Assembly: GCF_003240585.1 (NCBI RefSeq)
Contig: NZ_PCDP01000019.1
Span: 113,536-177,535 of the forward strand
Direction of reading: 5' to 3'
DNA from: Arminella tubonensis
GTDB lineage: Bacteria; Pseudomonadota; Alphaproteobacteria; Rhizobiales; Rhizobiaceae
Length of the DNA: 64,000 bases
The notes under the pieces were generated by a model. It was not told the DNA's origin. It did not search any database and was given only the letters and a program-made list of their open reading frames with translations. This document shows positions 45,831 to 55,007 of the stretch, piece by piece. The position numbers were made by a program, and so were the translations under genes. Positions within the stretch are counted from its first letter, which is position 1; each line of letters begins with the position of its first letter.

Positions 45831-46628
45831 ATGACCAATGGCAGCCATGTTTTTGCGATCGGCGACGTCCACGGAAGAGAAGACTTGCTTGTTGCCTTGG
45901 TTGCTGATTGCAGGCTTCGGAGCGAGGACCAAGCTTTCAAAGCAAAGTTTGTCTTCTTGGGTGACATCTTCGACAAGGGGCCCAAGAGCCGAGGCGCGCT
46001 GGACTTCATTCTCAGCATGATGGACGATTTTCCAAATACGGAGCTCATCCTTGGCAACCATGACGAGTTCATCCTGCGAATTCTGGATGAACCCGATGAA
46101 ATAAAGCAGATGCTGCGGCTAAATTCCTGGATGGTGAGCGCGGGTGGCCTGGCTACGATCCGGTCTTACAAAATTCCGCTCGATGAAAACATCCTGACGT
46201 CGCTGCGCGACAATATTGACAAGGCTCACCTCGCCGCGTTGCGGAGCGCGAAGAGATACGTGGAAGTCGGGCAATACATTCTCGTTCATGCCGGGCTTCG
46301 TCCCGGCGTTGCGCTCGAGGATCAAAAGCCCCGCGACCTGACGTGGATCAGAGAAGAGTTTCTTTATTCTGACTATGACTTTGGAAAGATCGTCGTCCAC
46401 GGGCATTCCGTGACGGACTCATACAAGCCAGAGGTATATCCAAACCGGATTGCCATCGACACCGGCGCATATGAATCCGATCGCTTGACCGCAGCTCATA
46501 TCCGCCCAAACGGCGACATTTCCTTCATCGCGACCGTGCCGGGCAAAAGAAGGATCGACGTAGAGGATATCCTACCGTTGCGGTTCGGTACCTGGGCACA
46601 GGCAGAAAAACTCAGCATTTTTAGATAA
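45831..46628 (+). CDS. PP2A-like serine/threonine protein phosphatase (calcineurin-like)
   Basis: A 265-residue metallophosphoesterase. The metal-binding motifs occur in order: GDVHGRED, GDIFDKGPKSRG, GNHDEF, then HAGLRPG and the final VHGHS. This is the PP2A/Ser-Thr phosphatase branch (bacterial phage-type PrpA-like). ATG at 45831 follows GGAG; an in-frame ATG at 45768 is unlikely. The hairpin covering that GGAG suggests control of translation. It could remove phosphate from proteins or from a small diadenosine-type substrate; the target is unknown. Confidence 0.9.
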   Translation: MTNGSHVFAIGDVHGREDLLVALVADCRLRSEDQAFKAKFVFLGDIFDKGPKSRGALDFILSMMDDFPNTELILGNHDEFILRILDEPDEIKQMLRLNSWMVSAGGLATIRSYKIPLDENILTSLRDNIDKAHLAALRSAKRYVEVGQYILVHAGLRPGVALEDQKPRDLTWIREEFLYSDYDFGKIVVHGHSVTDSYKPEVYPNRIAIDTGAYESDRLTAAHIRPNGDISFIATVPGKRRIDVEDILPLRFGTWAQAEKLSIFR

Positions 46629-46739
46629 AGCCGACCCCGCACGCCGGCCCCATGTTTCGAAGCCCAGGCCCTAGTGCCGCTCTAGTCTCATCGGCCCACG
46701 GGTCGTAGATAGCTCTGGAGCAATTTCGCGGCAGCAGTG

Positions 46740-47000
46740 AACAGCGATGGGCGAACGATCAATGTCGCGTCACGTCTGGAAGATTTGAATAAGCAATTCG
46801 ACACGTCGATCCTGGCGAGCCCCCGCCATACACGACGCCGTTGCCGGTCGCTTCGACCTTCGCCCGCTGGGCCTCACGCAGATAAAGGCGCGCGCCGAGA
46901 AGATCGATGTTTGGGAACTTATCGGGGAAAGCCGCAACGAGCGCAACCCAGCAAAAGTGTTCAGCCGAAGAGCACGGCGCCGAATGCAACGCCAGACACG
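46740..47000 (+). pseudogene. Adenylate cyclase catalytic-domain remnant
   Basis: GRTINVASRLEDLNKQFDTS near 46749-46810 matches the conserved end of a class III cyclase catalytic domain. The following family sequence continues in a second frame (HDAVAGRFDLRPLGL, then IKARAEKIDVWELIGES) after a shift near 46820. Everything upstream of this domain end is missing. It is a second cyclase trace in the window, separate from 14280-16163. Confidence 0.7.
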
Positions 47001-47110
47001 ATGCCGACGATGACGAGAGGTCATCTGCAATGTGACTCCCTGAAATCATCTTTGAAGCGACAAGCGAGCGAGTTCGTTTAGGCTGATCTCAAAATGGTGG
47101 GGAGCAACCG

Positions 47111-47236
47111 ATGAAATCGACCGACGATCAAGAACATATGCCACTCCTGGAAGTCGAATGGATCAGCGCCGTGATGGTGCTGACATTGCCATTGGCCATT
47201 TTCGCTGTGGCACTCGGATGCTCGTTTTTCGTCTAG
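47111..47236 (+). CDS. Small membrane protein of 41 residues
   Basis: From ATG at 47111, with GGGAG 6 nt ahead, the frame encodes a charged N-terminus and one hydrophobic helix (about residues 17-41, ISAVMVLTLPLAIFAVAL), ending FFV. The ribosome site and hydrophobic pattern make it credible. It does not share the R4-L5-K6...W19 pattern of the tiny proteins A-C. Function is unknown. Confidence 0.6.
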   Translation: MKSTDDQEHMPLLEVEWISAVMVLTLPLAIFAVALGCSFFV

Positions 47237-47382
47237 CGCCCCGACCAGGGGAGCAACACCATCTAAGGATGAAGCCCACATGAACGCCTGCGTCACGCTT
47301 CGTTCACTTCCCCAGGATTATCTTCGAACCAACGTCCCTCGATGACGTTGCAGAGAAGCAAAATTCCAATCGGAGGAAGCCA

Positions 47383-47616
47383 ATGAAAAAGATCCTTGTC
47401 GCTTCAGCAATAGCCTTGGCATCGCTGGCAGCAAGTGCCCTTCCATCGAATGCCACTACGATAGTCATTGGCGACAACGACTCAAACTACCGTCGTCACT
47501 ACGACGACCGCCGCGATTGGGACCATCACCGCCACCATCACGACTGCTACACCAAGAGGTACACCGGGTGGCATCACGGGCATAAGGTTTATCGCGAAGA
47601 GCGTGTTTGCCGATAG
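47383..47616 (+). CDS. Small exported histidine-rich protein
   Basis: A 77-residue protein with a clear signal peptide (MKKILVASAIALASLAASA, cleaved near residue 24) and a mature part rich in His, Asp, Arg and Tyr (WDHHRHHHDC). GGAGGAAG precedes the ATG. The histidine clusters could bind metal ions in the periplasm. Two cysteines may form a disulfide. Such small proteins are common in rhizobia; no function is assigned. Confidence 0.72.
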   Translation: MKKILVASAIALASLAASALPSNATTIVIGDNDSNYRRHYDDRRDWDHHRHHHDCYTKRYTGWHHGHKVYREERVCR

Positions 47617-48207
47617 TTGTTGCAATAAAGGCCCTGTCATTTGCTGGTCATTTCGCAAGGAGCGGCTGTCGGATAAAGACTTCAGTCCAAAAAGCCGCCT
47701 ACGGAAAATTTGAATGCGTAGCCAGTGTTTCTTGGCATTTGATTGTGAGAATTTTTCCGAATATTTTAGGATGCGGCCTTTCAGATTTTCATCTTTAATG
47801 CCAAATCCGATAGCGCAGCAGCATTCTCATATTCAAATGGCAAGCGACACCTGATTGCGGACTGTCACCAACTGCGCGAACAGCTCGCCATCGCTTCCGG
47901 CAATCAAAATCACGTTGCCACCATACACGGCGGCGTAAGGACAAACCCCATCGCGATCGCGCGGCCGACAATTCCCATTCCGGCAAGTGCGGTCGTTCCG
48001 AGATGAGCAGCAGCGCGGTGGGATTCAACGGGGTGCCTAGATCACCGGATCTTGATTATCGATCCCGGTCTGCCGGACAACTTCGTTGAGCAACAATCGC
48101 AGGCGGCGGGGTGTCGATCAGACAATCACCGCCAGCAGCAATTTTGATTTCAAAAATGCGGGAGAGACAAATGATGCCATCAAGGGCTATTCGTCGCGGA
48201 GGTTATT
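47617..48207. other. Intergenic stretch with a possible frameshifted remnant
   Basis: On the minus strand near 47830-48045, plausible protein sequence runs through two frames (HLGTTALAGMGIVGRAIAM, then YGGNVILIAGSDGELFAQLV), suggesting a decayed small gene of unknown family. Nothing else is seen. Confidence 0.3.
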
Positions 48208-48399
48208 ATGAATGACCTTGCTGAGAATTGGATGCACGCCAGCGCCGACGTCATTTGCGAAGCGCTGACCAAATGGTGCGTCCAAAGCCAAAGCGAGCCG
48301 GACCACTTCCTAATGTCCCGCGCGATCAAGCTATACAATCGCGGCAATGATACCCCCGACCTTCTCATCGGAGCGCTGAAGTCGGAGCTTATAAACTAG
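48208..48399 (+). CDS. Small hypothetical protein
   Basis: A 63-residue soluble protein with a strong GGAGG 5 nt ahead of the ATG. The sequence (NWMHASADVICEALTKW, then IKLYNRGNDTPDLLIGAL) is mixed helical, with two Cys and two Trp. No family is recognised. Composition is normal for the genome. Confidence 0.6.
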   Translation: MNDLAENWMHASADVICEALTKWCVQSQSEPDHFLMSRAIKLYNRGNDTPDLLIGALKSELIN

Positions 48400-48505
48400 A
48401 CCTGACCGATAGCTCGTGGCTCCATCTAAAACCTCGGTTCACCGCCCGATGCAACCATCAGTCGAGGGTTGTCGGTTGCGCCTTGGGCGCCTGGTCACCT
48501 AAGTT

Positions 48506-48743
48506 CTAGTCGAGATGAGCCGCTGTAGCAGCATCTAGGAGAGCCTGGCGAACTTCTTCAGGCGACTTCTCTTCATTGAAGACATCTAGAACGGCCATCT
48601 CAGCCTTGTGTCGCGCCGCGCCCGCTTCGTTTGGCCAATGCTCCAACGCAGCTTGCTGCCCCCACGACCGTCCTGACTGTCTTATAGCGGCCGGCAACGA
48701 GAATGCGGACCGATCGAAATGTTCTCCGATCCCTCTCCATCAT
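48506..48743 (-). pseudogene. DUF982-like gene, frameshifted
   Basis: The ATG at 48743 overlaps the stop of the DUF982 gene (ATGA). The start MMERDRRTFRSVRILVAG is in one frame, while the rest (ALEHWPNEAGAARHKAEMAV to the stop at 48506) is in another. The change lies near 48660. Intact, it would be a second DUF982 protein of about 75 residues in tandem with its neighbour. Confidence 0.55.
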
Positions 48744-49102
48744 GGCCTTCTGTAGATCCGTTGGCTGCGCTTCTTCGGGCGGGGTTTCATGTCGGTCTTC
48801 TTTCCACCGGGATCGGGCAGTATCAGCGTCATATGCCGGGGAAACCTGTCGGCTACGAATATTCCCGCCTCCTCTGCTGCCAAGACGAGGGCGTGCCGGG
48901 CCTCGTCGGGCGGCAGCTGGTCGTTCAAAACACTCGCGCACGTCTCGAGTGCGTATCTGAAAGCATCGCCGCCTTGGGCGGGCCAGCGGTATAGGAGGAT
49001 ATCCTGTGCCTCTCGGGTCGACCCGACCACTCGATATTCACCGTGCTTGCCGAGCTCCATATAGACGCCATCGGACCAAATTTTATCGGTTACCAAAGCC
49101 AT
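48740..49102 (-). CDS. DUF982 family protein
   Basis: A 120-residue soluble protein. The pattern WSDGVYMELGKHGEYRVVG, STREAQDILLYRWPAQGGDA, then CASVLNDQLPPDEARHAL and AAEEAGIFV matches DUF982, a family nearly confined to rhizobia and relatives. A charged basic tail follows. Function is unknown. ATG at 49102 is used; the frame stays open to 49138. The following gene is a broken paralogue. Confidence 0.75.
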   Translation of the reverse strand: MALVTDKIWSDGVYMELGKHGEYRVVGSTREAQDILLYRWPAQGGDAFRYALETCASVLNDQLPPDEARHALVLAAEEAGIFVADRFPRHMTLILPDPGGKKTDMKPRPKKRSQRIYRRP

Positions 49103-49624
49103 GTGATGCACCCATAGAAACGCGGACCTGCGATTCAATGGAGACAGCGTCGATTCGTTCCCTGGTTAAGCCATTTGGATGGTGGGCGATCACAGGGAAG
49201 CGGCGATCGGGCCGATGACTGGACGTCCAGCCATCCGAGTTTCCGACAGAGCTCTTCGCCCGCCGCGACACCCACCTTGCGGTCGAGGTATGGACCTGGA
49301 AGATATACGACCTTCCCCCGGAAGCTCCAGAAGCGCTGGTTGTGGCCGTCAAGGCTGGCATTGCCCTTCGGTAGGCGATCCGCGGCGGCCTGGAAACAAA
49401 AAGAGACCCGCCACCGGTTAGGATGACGGGTCAACATTCAATCGGCGGGCGTGGGGACGTCCTTTGAAGATTTGCACAACTGTAGATGACAACAATTACA
49501 CGCCATTTGCCCTGTCACCAAGCTGCGCTGCTGGCTTCCTCGCTCCAAGGTTAGCGATCGATGAGTGAGCCCTTCGGCTAGTCCGATATCGCACAGGAAA
49601 TCTGTGCCTACTCGGCGTAGCGGA
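49103..49624. other. Intergenic stretch, unrecognised frames only
   Basis: A minus-strand frame at 49135-49437 (100 codons, with GKVVYLPGPYLDRKVGVAAG) looks protein-like but has no family match or clear ribosome site. It may be a decayed gene. Confidence 0.35.
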
Positions 49625-49885
49625 TCAATTCCGTAGGCTCAATGAGATCGAACACGCCAATTTCATGCTCGTTGAGAATAGCCACAACGACCTCCACGGA
49701 ACTGGTCGGAGCGCGACGCGATTGATCGACGTGCGCGTCGGCAAAGCTCTTGGTGTTGGATCGGCGAAGACAGTCGCTCGATGTTGTCTCGCCGCCTTAT
49801 TGGCTGCTTCCTCAATGCCCTCGTAGCCCATGGCAGATCCCGTGCCCAGCGGGAAAGAGTATACTGTGAAACCGCGCGTCATGGC
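49625..49885 (-). pseudogene. Possible frameshifted small gene
   Basis: The minus strand starts MTRGFTVYSFPLGTGSAMGY and continues in another frame with SSVEVVVAILNEHEIGVFDL to a stop near 49617. The two halves read as one plausible protein with a shift near 49745-49790. No family is recognised. Confidence 0.35.
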
Positions 49886-49942
49886 CGCTAGGATAGCAGT
49901 GTCTTCGCTATGGATAAATGGCGGGACGGTCCTCGTGTTCAT

Positions 49943-50379
49943 CGCGCTGGCACTAGGTCTTGCGCTTCCGAATGGGCTTTTTCGGAAAACCGCGAAATAC
50001 AGATGGACCGCCTTTTACAAGCAGAAAAATAGTGCCGGCGCCCTCAGATCCCGCGCAGCGACGCGACGGCTTGATCATTGCAACGAGGGAGGGTTTCAGT
50101 CGATCGCGCGTAGAGCGAGACAAGATCGATGCTCCGGTTAGATTGAAGTACCGAAAACATCCAACTGCAGCCCGCCCTTTCATGTGACTAGTAGGGCGGA
50201 TGATCGAACGATGCGGCGTTCAAGTCGTGAATGGTTAATGGTTTCGGCAGAACCATGCTTGCCTTGAAACGCCCTTGCAACTTCCCAATTCGTCCGATTG
50301 AGCAGCCGAACGAGGTATGTGCTGTAAAGTCGGCGCAAATGGTGGGTGATTGTTCCACGTGGGTGCCAACGGCGCGTAT
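49943..50379. other. Intergenic stretch before the IS remnant
   Basis: Short frames only. It may contain the left flank of the degraded insertion sequence. Confidence 0.35.
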
Positions 50380-50965
50380 CAATCCCACTTGTAGCGTCGC
50401 CTTAGCATTTTACGGCGGTACCCACTGGCATCAGCTTGAAGCTGCCGGCCGATGTTGCGAGCGTCGCGTTCCAGACAGTCGTGGAATGGGCTGCCAAGTT
50501 CGGCCGAGAATATGCCTGTTCCATCCGGCGGCGGACCAGGAGAAGTTTTGCCGACAAGTCGCATCTCGAAGAAATGCTCGTTTCTATCAAGGGCAGAAAA
50601 TACCGGTTGTGGCGGGCTGTTGATGCCGATGAGTATGTTCTTGACGCTTTGATCCAGAGCCGCCAGGACAAGCAGGCGGCCTTGAAGCTGATGCGAAAGC
50701 TCCTTAAGGGCCAATACATCACACCGCCTGTCATGATCACCGATAAGCTCAGATCCTACGACGCAGCCACAAGGGAAATCGTGCCCGGTATCGGGCTCGT
50801 TCGCATAAGGGTCCGAATCATCAGGCGGAAAATTCGCATCTCGCTGTTCGACGACGAGAGAGAGGCAGGATCCGGTTCAAATCGGCACGACAATGCCAGC
50901 GCTTCGTCTCCATCATGGCTCGATCGCCAACCTCTTCCATCTTCACCGCAGCCGGACGACCACTG
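50380..50965 (+). pseudogene. IS6-family transposase remnant
   Basis: The plus strand reads VASVAFQTVVEWAAKFGREY, then SHLEEMLVSIKGRKYRLWRA with VDADEYVLDALIQSRQDK and AALKLMRKLL, the DDE core of IS6-type transposases (IS26-like). After about 50800 the frame shifts, and the other frame continues with NHQAENSHLAVRRRERG and FKSARQCQRFVSIMA, also typical of the family end. At least one frameshift and a damaged N-terminus make it inactive. No clear terminal inverted repeats were identified. Confidence 0.82.
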
Positions 50966-51073
50966 TTAAACATCGCAAACTTTGAAACGCCGCAATGCGC
51001 ACGTGGCGCGAAATCACCTTGTCGACCCCGGCATAAACTGGCTCCATCCTGGCCATCCTGTGCCCGACCCACG

Positions 51074-52087
51074 TTAAGGCGATGCTACCGATTGATCCTC
51101 GTTGAGATGGCTCGCACTCATGGCGCCTGCTAGCAGATGCTCTAGCGTCCGCGCGATCCCCTCTTCCAGACTGACCAGCGGCGTCAGTCCGTAAGAGCGT
51201 TGCAGGGCCGTATCACCGCAGCGGTAGAAAACCCCTTCGGGATGGCTCGACCGGCCGGTGACAGCCGGATGCCAGCCGATCTGCCGACTAATGACCTCGG
51301 CCAATTCGATGAAGGAGGTAGCAATGCCGGTCGAGAGATTGAGGCTGGCGCCGTCGGGAAGCAACTCCTTCGTCTGCCAGATAGATTCGATACAGTCGGA
51401 AATATGGATGAAATCACGGCATTGACGGCCTGAGCCCCAAACGAACACTTCTGGTGCGCCTTTTTCCGCAAACAACCGGCGACAGATCGCCGGGAATGGA
51501 TAGGCGAGGTCCTGATCCTCGCCGTAGCCGCTGAACGGTCTATAGGCGATGGCCCGTCGGCCGCAGCGCTCAACGTAGAGCTTCATCAGATATTCGCCGG
51601 TCAGTTTCGCCCAGCCATAGCTGAGGTCAGGTACGCCGACAGCGGTGTCGAAATTGATCATGTCCTCCGACAGCAGCCGATGATTTTCGACCGTCTGTAG
51701 CGATACTGGATAGGCGGCGCTCGAGCTAAAGAATACCACCGAACCCGGCTTGGCGCGTGACGCCCACTGCCATAGCTCCGCATCGACCGCCAGATCCTCC
51801 GCGACATCGAGCGCCCGCGTCTCCAGCGTCACGCGACCGCCGACCAGCGCGGCGAGATGGAAGACATAGTCAAAATGCTCCGGCGGGCGTGCGAAGAAAG
51901 TGCGACAAGCCTCATGGAGGAAAGTAAAGCGGGAGCGCCCAAAACGCTGCCACAGATCAGGATGAAGCGCGCCCGTCCCCACGACCAACGAATCAACGCA
52001 GACGACATCCAGCCCTTCAATAAGAAGCCGCCGGATAAGATGTCGGCCGACGAAACCGCAGCCGCCCGTCACCAGAGCACGTGCCAT
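51074..52087 (-). CDS. NAD-dependent sugar epimerase/dehydratase (extended SDR)
   Basis: A 337-residue extended short-chain dehydrogenase. The Rossmann motif is LVTGGCGFVGRHLIRRL, the catalytic YxxxK is YGWAK (in DLSYGWAKLTGEYL), and a serine-rich stretch (VFFSSSAAYPV) supplies the catalytic Ser. RDFIHISDCIESIW is typical of NDP-sugar epimerases. It probably converts a nucleotide sugar for use by the adjacent glycosyltransferase, 13 bp upstream. The ATG at 52087 is chosen; the longer frame to 52189 overlaps that gene and is unlikely. Confidence 0.9.
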   Translation of the reverse strand: MARALVTGGCGFVGRHLIRRLLIEGLDVVCVDSLVVGTGALHPDLWQRFGRSRFTFLHEACRTFFARPPEHFDYVFHLAALVGGRVTLETRALDVAEDLAVDAELWQWASRAKPGSVVFFSSSAAYPVSLQTVENHRLLSEDMINFDTAVGVPDLSYGWAKLTGEYLMKLYVERCGRRAIAYRPFSGYGEDQDLAYPFPAICRRLFAEKGAPEVFVWGSGRQCRDFIHISDCIESIWQTKELLPDGASLNLSTGIATSFIELAEVISRQIGWHPAVTGRSSHPEGVFYRCGDTALQRSYGLTPLVSLEEGIARTLEHLLAGAMSASHLNEDQSVASP

Positions 52088-52100
52088 TGTCCACCCCCCA

Positions 52101-53312
52101 CTAAAGCGCAGAAAAACTGCTGCGCCCCATATAGATGTCCACCATTCGGCGCGCCCATTCCGCCCTGCTCGGCGCGATGCGTTGGCCAAGGGAAAATGCG
52201 GCCTCGCTCAACCTTCGCATCAGGTCGTCGTCATCTGTCGCCGCCAATTGATCTGCCAGCGAAGCTGCATCGCCGCTATCAAAAACCAGACCGGCGCCGT
52301 TGTTTGCGACTTCCGTCGCAATCAGCGCACTGCTGCTGACAATCACCGGAATGCCGGACATCAATGCTTCGGCCGCCACCAGACCGTAAGGCTCCGGCAT
52401 GCGCGACGGCATGATGAAAACGCGCGCTTCGCCCGCGAGTCTCGCTACCTCTTCATCGCTCAGCCAGCCGGGCACGAAACAATGCGGCAGCGCACGCTGC
52501 ATCTCCACAAGCAATGGTCCGCGCCCGATGAGCGTAGCCGTCCTCCCCGTTTTGTTGAGCGCATCCGCCAGCGTCCGTACCCCTTTCTCCCAGCACATAC
52601 GGCCGAGAAAAACGATGCGGCGGTTGCGCCATACTTCCACCGGTCCCGGCGTCAATGGCGCCGTCGGGGTGCGCAGCGTCGTGAAATGGCGCAAAGGACC
52701 GTAGCGGAGATACGCCTCCATTTCTTCATGGACCAGCACGATGCCGACGCGGCTCCAAAATTCCTCGCCGACGCCCCACTGGGTCAAGGTACGGCGGAAG
52801 CGCCAGAGCTTATGGAAATAATTGCGCTTGTCGCAATTGGTCGCCAGACATGCGGCAGACAGCGGCTTGATATGGCAGACATCGCCGCTGTGGAAATTGA
52901 TGAGCCCGCCGTTCGGACAATTCAGGAAGAAATCATGCGCCGTGACGATGACTTTGACCTCATGCTTGGCAAGCGCATAAAAGATCGACGGCGACAGGAT
53001 TTGCGACCAGCCGTGCACATGCACGACGGTCTCTTCCTCCGATTCCTGAAGCAACCCCTCCATCGCCTCGAAGGCGCGCCTGTTGTAGTTCTTCGCGAAG
53101 ACATCGGTGAAAGTCGGACCATCCCGAAGTGGCCGCTCGCCTAGCGCAACTGTCCGGATGCCAGCAAACTGCGGCTTGAGACCTTCACCATCATCGCCGA
53201 CCAGTATGGCGCAAGTCAGACCAGCGTCCTTGCTTGCCTCAAGACATTGCAACGCCACCTTGGTCGCGCCACCACGAACGGTTGAAACGTCATTGACAAG
53301 TATGAGACGCAT
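52101..53312 (-). CDS. Glycosyltransferase family 4 (GT-B)
   Basis: A 403-residue GT-B enzyme with two Rossmann domains. The N-terminal half carries VVHVHGWSQILSPSIFYAL and cysteine-containing stretches (CHIKPLSAACLATNC) seen in some rhizobial GT4 proteins. The C-terminal half has VFLGRMCWEKGVRTL, IGRGPLL and the E-x7-E motif region MPEPYGLVAAEALMSG. It most likely adds a sugar to a surface polysaccharide or lipid. It forms a two-gene operon with the epimerase. Confidence 0.9.
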   Translation of the reverse strand: MRLILVNDVSTVRGGATKVALQCLEASKDAGLTCAILVGDDGEGLKPQFAGIRTVALGERPLRDGPTFTDVFAKNYNRRAFEAMEGLLQESEEETVVHVHGWSQILSPSIFYALAKHEVKVIVTAHDFFLNCPNGGLINFHSGDVCHIKPLSAACLATNCDKRNYFHKLWRFRRTLTQWGVGEEFWSRVGIVLVHEEMEAYLRYGPLRHFTTLRTPTAPLTPGPVEVWRNRRIVFLGRMCWEKGVRTLADALNKTGRTATLIGRGPLLVEMQRALPHCFVPGWLSDEEVARLAGEARVFIMPSRMPEPYGLVAAEALMSGIPVIVSSSALIATEVANNGAGLVFDSGDAASLADQLAATDDDDLMRRLSEAAFSLGQRIAPSRAEWARRMVDIYMGRSSFSAL

Positions 53313-53714
53313 GACACCAGACGCCCGCTTGCATTATCTGGGCGGACGAGAGAAATGGGTCTCTCACGTCGCGCACCTAGCATATATAAAGCGGCCAAAC
53401 GCAGCGGTATTTCAATTCATCCATTCGCACGAGGGCATCCCGCTTTCAGATTGGTTCAACAAGATCTCATAGATTCAAAAGACTAGAGCGCGTTGCGGTG
53501 CCCCTATTCGGTCACTACTCCAGGACAGCTTGACGGAGCGAAGACGGAAATTGGCAGGATCGATTGACAGCCGTCGCGTGTGCACCAAAGAGGCGCTCAA
53601 CTTCGACGCGGAAGCGATCGATCCCCGCCAATCGGACCCTTGCTGGGATGAATTCGAAAGGACTGGTGACAAATTGGAACTCATGAAACCAATCAGTCTC
53701 CGGTCTTTGGAGGG
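53313..53714. other. Intergenic stretch
   Basis: Short frames only, none recognised. Fragments with transposase-like composition occur on the minus strand (53475-53700) but cannot be assigned. Confidence 0.3.
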
Positions 53715-54863
53715 TTAAATCACCCTCCCCAAATAGTTGCCTTGATGCCGCCGAGCGATAGACGATGCGATCTTTTGCGCCTCGATGCCTATCTGACGAA
53801 GGAGACCCGTCGTCGCAGCATTGTAGCCGCAGAAATACAGGCCATCTCCCGCGGGGTGCAGGTCGCCGCTCGCGGGTCTGCCCGCAGCGGGGAACCTCTC
53901 CCAAAGGTCGGGCAGGACTTCCTCGAGATTGGGGCGATAGCCGGTTGCCAAGATGATGGCGTCGCATGCGATCGATTGCCTGTCCTCGAAGTGAACGACC
54001 GAACCCTCCAGTCTCTCGACACCGGGAAACACCTTGATGCGGCCCTCCCTGATCTTCGCAATCGTTCCAACGTCTATCAAAGGGGTGCGCCCCAGTTCGA
54101 TCATCGTTGTTAGCGGTCCCCTACCCGCTCGTCTCAACCCGAATCTCTCCAGATCGCCATAGCGCAATCGGAGAAACGGCGCGTTGAACCCATCTGCCAT
54201 CTCATGCGGGAAATGCGACAGGGCGATGGCGATCGTTGCGCTGGGTATCCCGAACATCTCGCGCCCGACGACGTTCACGGGCCCGCGGACCGACATTGCA
54301 ACGTCAAGGCCCGCTTCGGCGCATTCGAGAGCGATTTCGCCTGCCGAATTGCCGAAGCCCACCACAAGGACCCGGCGCGCCTTTAGCGCAGATGCATTGC
54401 GATACTCAGACGAATGCAGGATCGGCCCCATGAAACTATTCTGTCCGTGCCATTCTGGCCGGATGGGCGTGTTGGAGAGACCGGTTGCGATGATGACCGA
54501 ACGGGATTCGAACAAGTCACCGTTCGCGGTTTCAACCATCCAGTCGACCGCTCTTCGAACGGACACGGCTTGTCTTCCAAAGAAAATGCGAAGGTCTTTC
54601 GTTCGGGCATAGTCTTCAAGATAGGCAATGATCTGCAAACGAGAGGGATAGCGGGGGAAATCGGCCGGCATTGGTTTACCCGGCAGTGCCGAATGGGCTT
54701 TCGACGTGTGCAAGTGAAGTCGATCGTAGTGTCTGTGCCAAGAGGCGGCCGGGCGGTCCGCCGCCTCAAGAACGACGGGCCTGCGACCGTTTGACGAAAG
54801 CGCCGCCGCGCATGCCAGACCCGCCGGTCCCGCCCCGATGATGATCGTCTCCTCAGTGGTCAC
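53715..54863 (-). CDS. Flavin-containing monooxygenase-like oxidoreductase
   Basis: A 382-residue protein. The FAD-binding IIIGAGPAGLACAAAL lies near the N-terminus, the NADPH-binding VVGFGNSAGEIALECAEAG in the middle, and the ATGYRPNLEEVL motif near residue 325. This arrangement fits class B flavin monooxygenases or CzcO-like NAD(P)-binding oxidoreductases. The GTG at 54863 is chosen, with GAGGAGG ahead of it. It is 144 bp from the TetR gene on the same strand. The substrate is unknown. Confidence 0.86.
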   Translation of the reverse strand: MTTEETIIIGAGPAGLACAAALSSNGRRPVVLEAADRPAASWHRHYDRLHLHTSKAHSALPGKPMPADFPRYPSRLQIIAYLEDYARTKDLRIFFGRQAVSVRRAVDWMVETANGDLFESRSVIIATGLSNTPIRPEWHGQNSFMGPILHSSEYRNASALKARRVLVVGFGNSAGEIALECAEAGLDVAMSVRGPVNVVGREMFGIPSATIAIALSHFPHEMADGFNAPFLRLRYGDLERFGLRRAGRGPLTTMIELGRTPLIDVGTIAKIREGRIKVFPGVERLEGSVVHFEDRQSIACDAIILATGYRPNLEEVLPDLWERFPAAGRPASGDLHPAGDGLYFCGYNAATTGLLRQIGIEAQKIASSIARRHQGNYLGRVI

Positions 54864-55007
54864 GCCGCCCTCCTCAATCACCGGACTTGCAATGGGTGGA
54901 TCAGTTAGTGTGTCGCGAATTATCCATGAGCAACACGACACGCTCATACAAGCAGGCTGTCCCTGATCAGCTGGCGTCGTTTGCCAGGCAATTTGACGAC
55001 CCGATCT

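Noticed and set aside
53475..53967. Minus-strand frames near the monooxygenase gene suspected to be a transposase remnant
   Set aside because: No transposase motif could be identified; part of it is antisense to the monooxygenase coding sequence.
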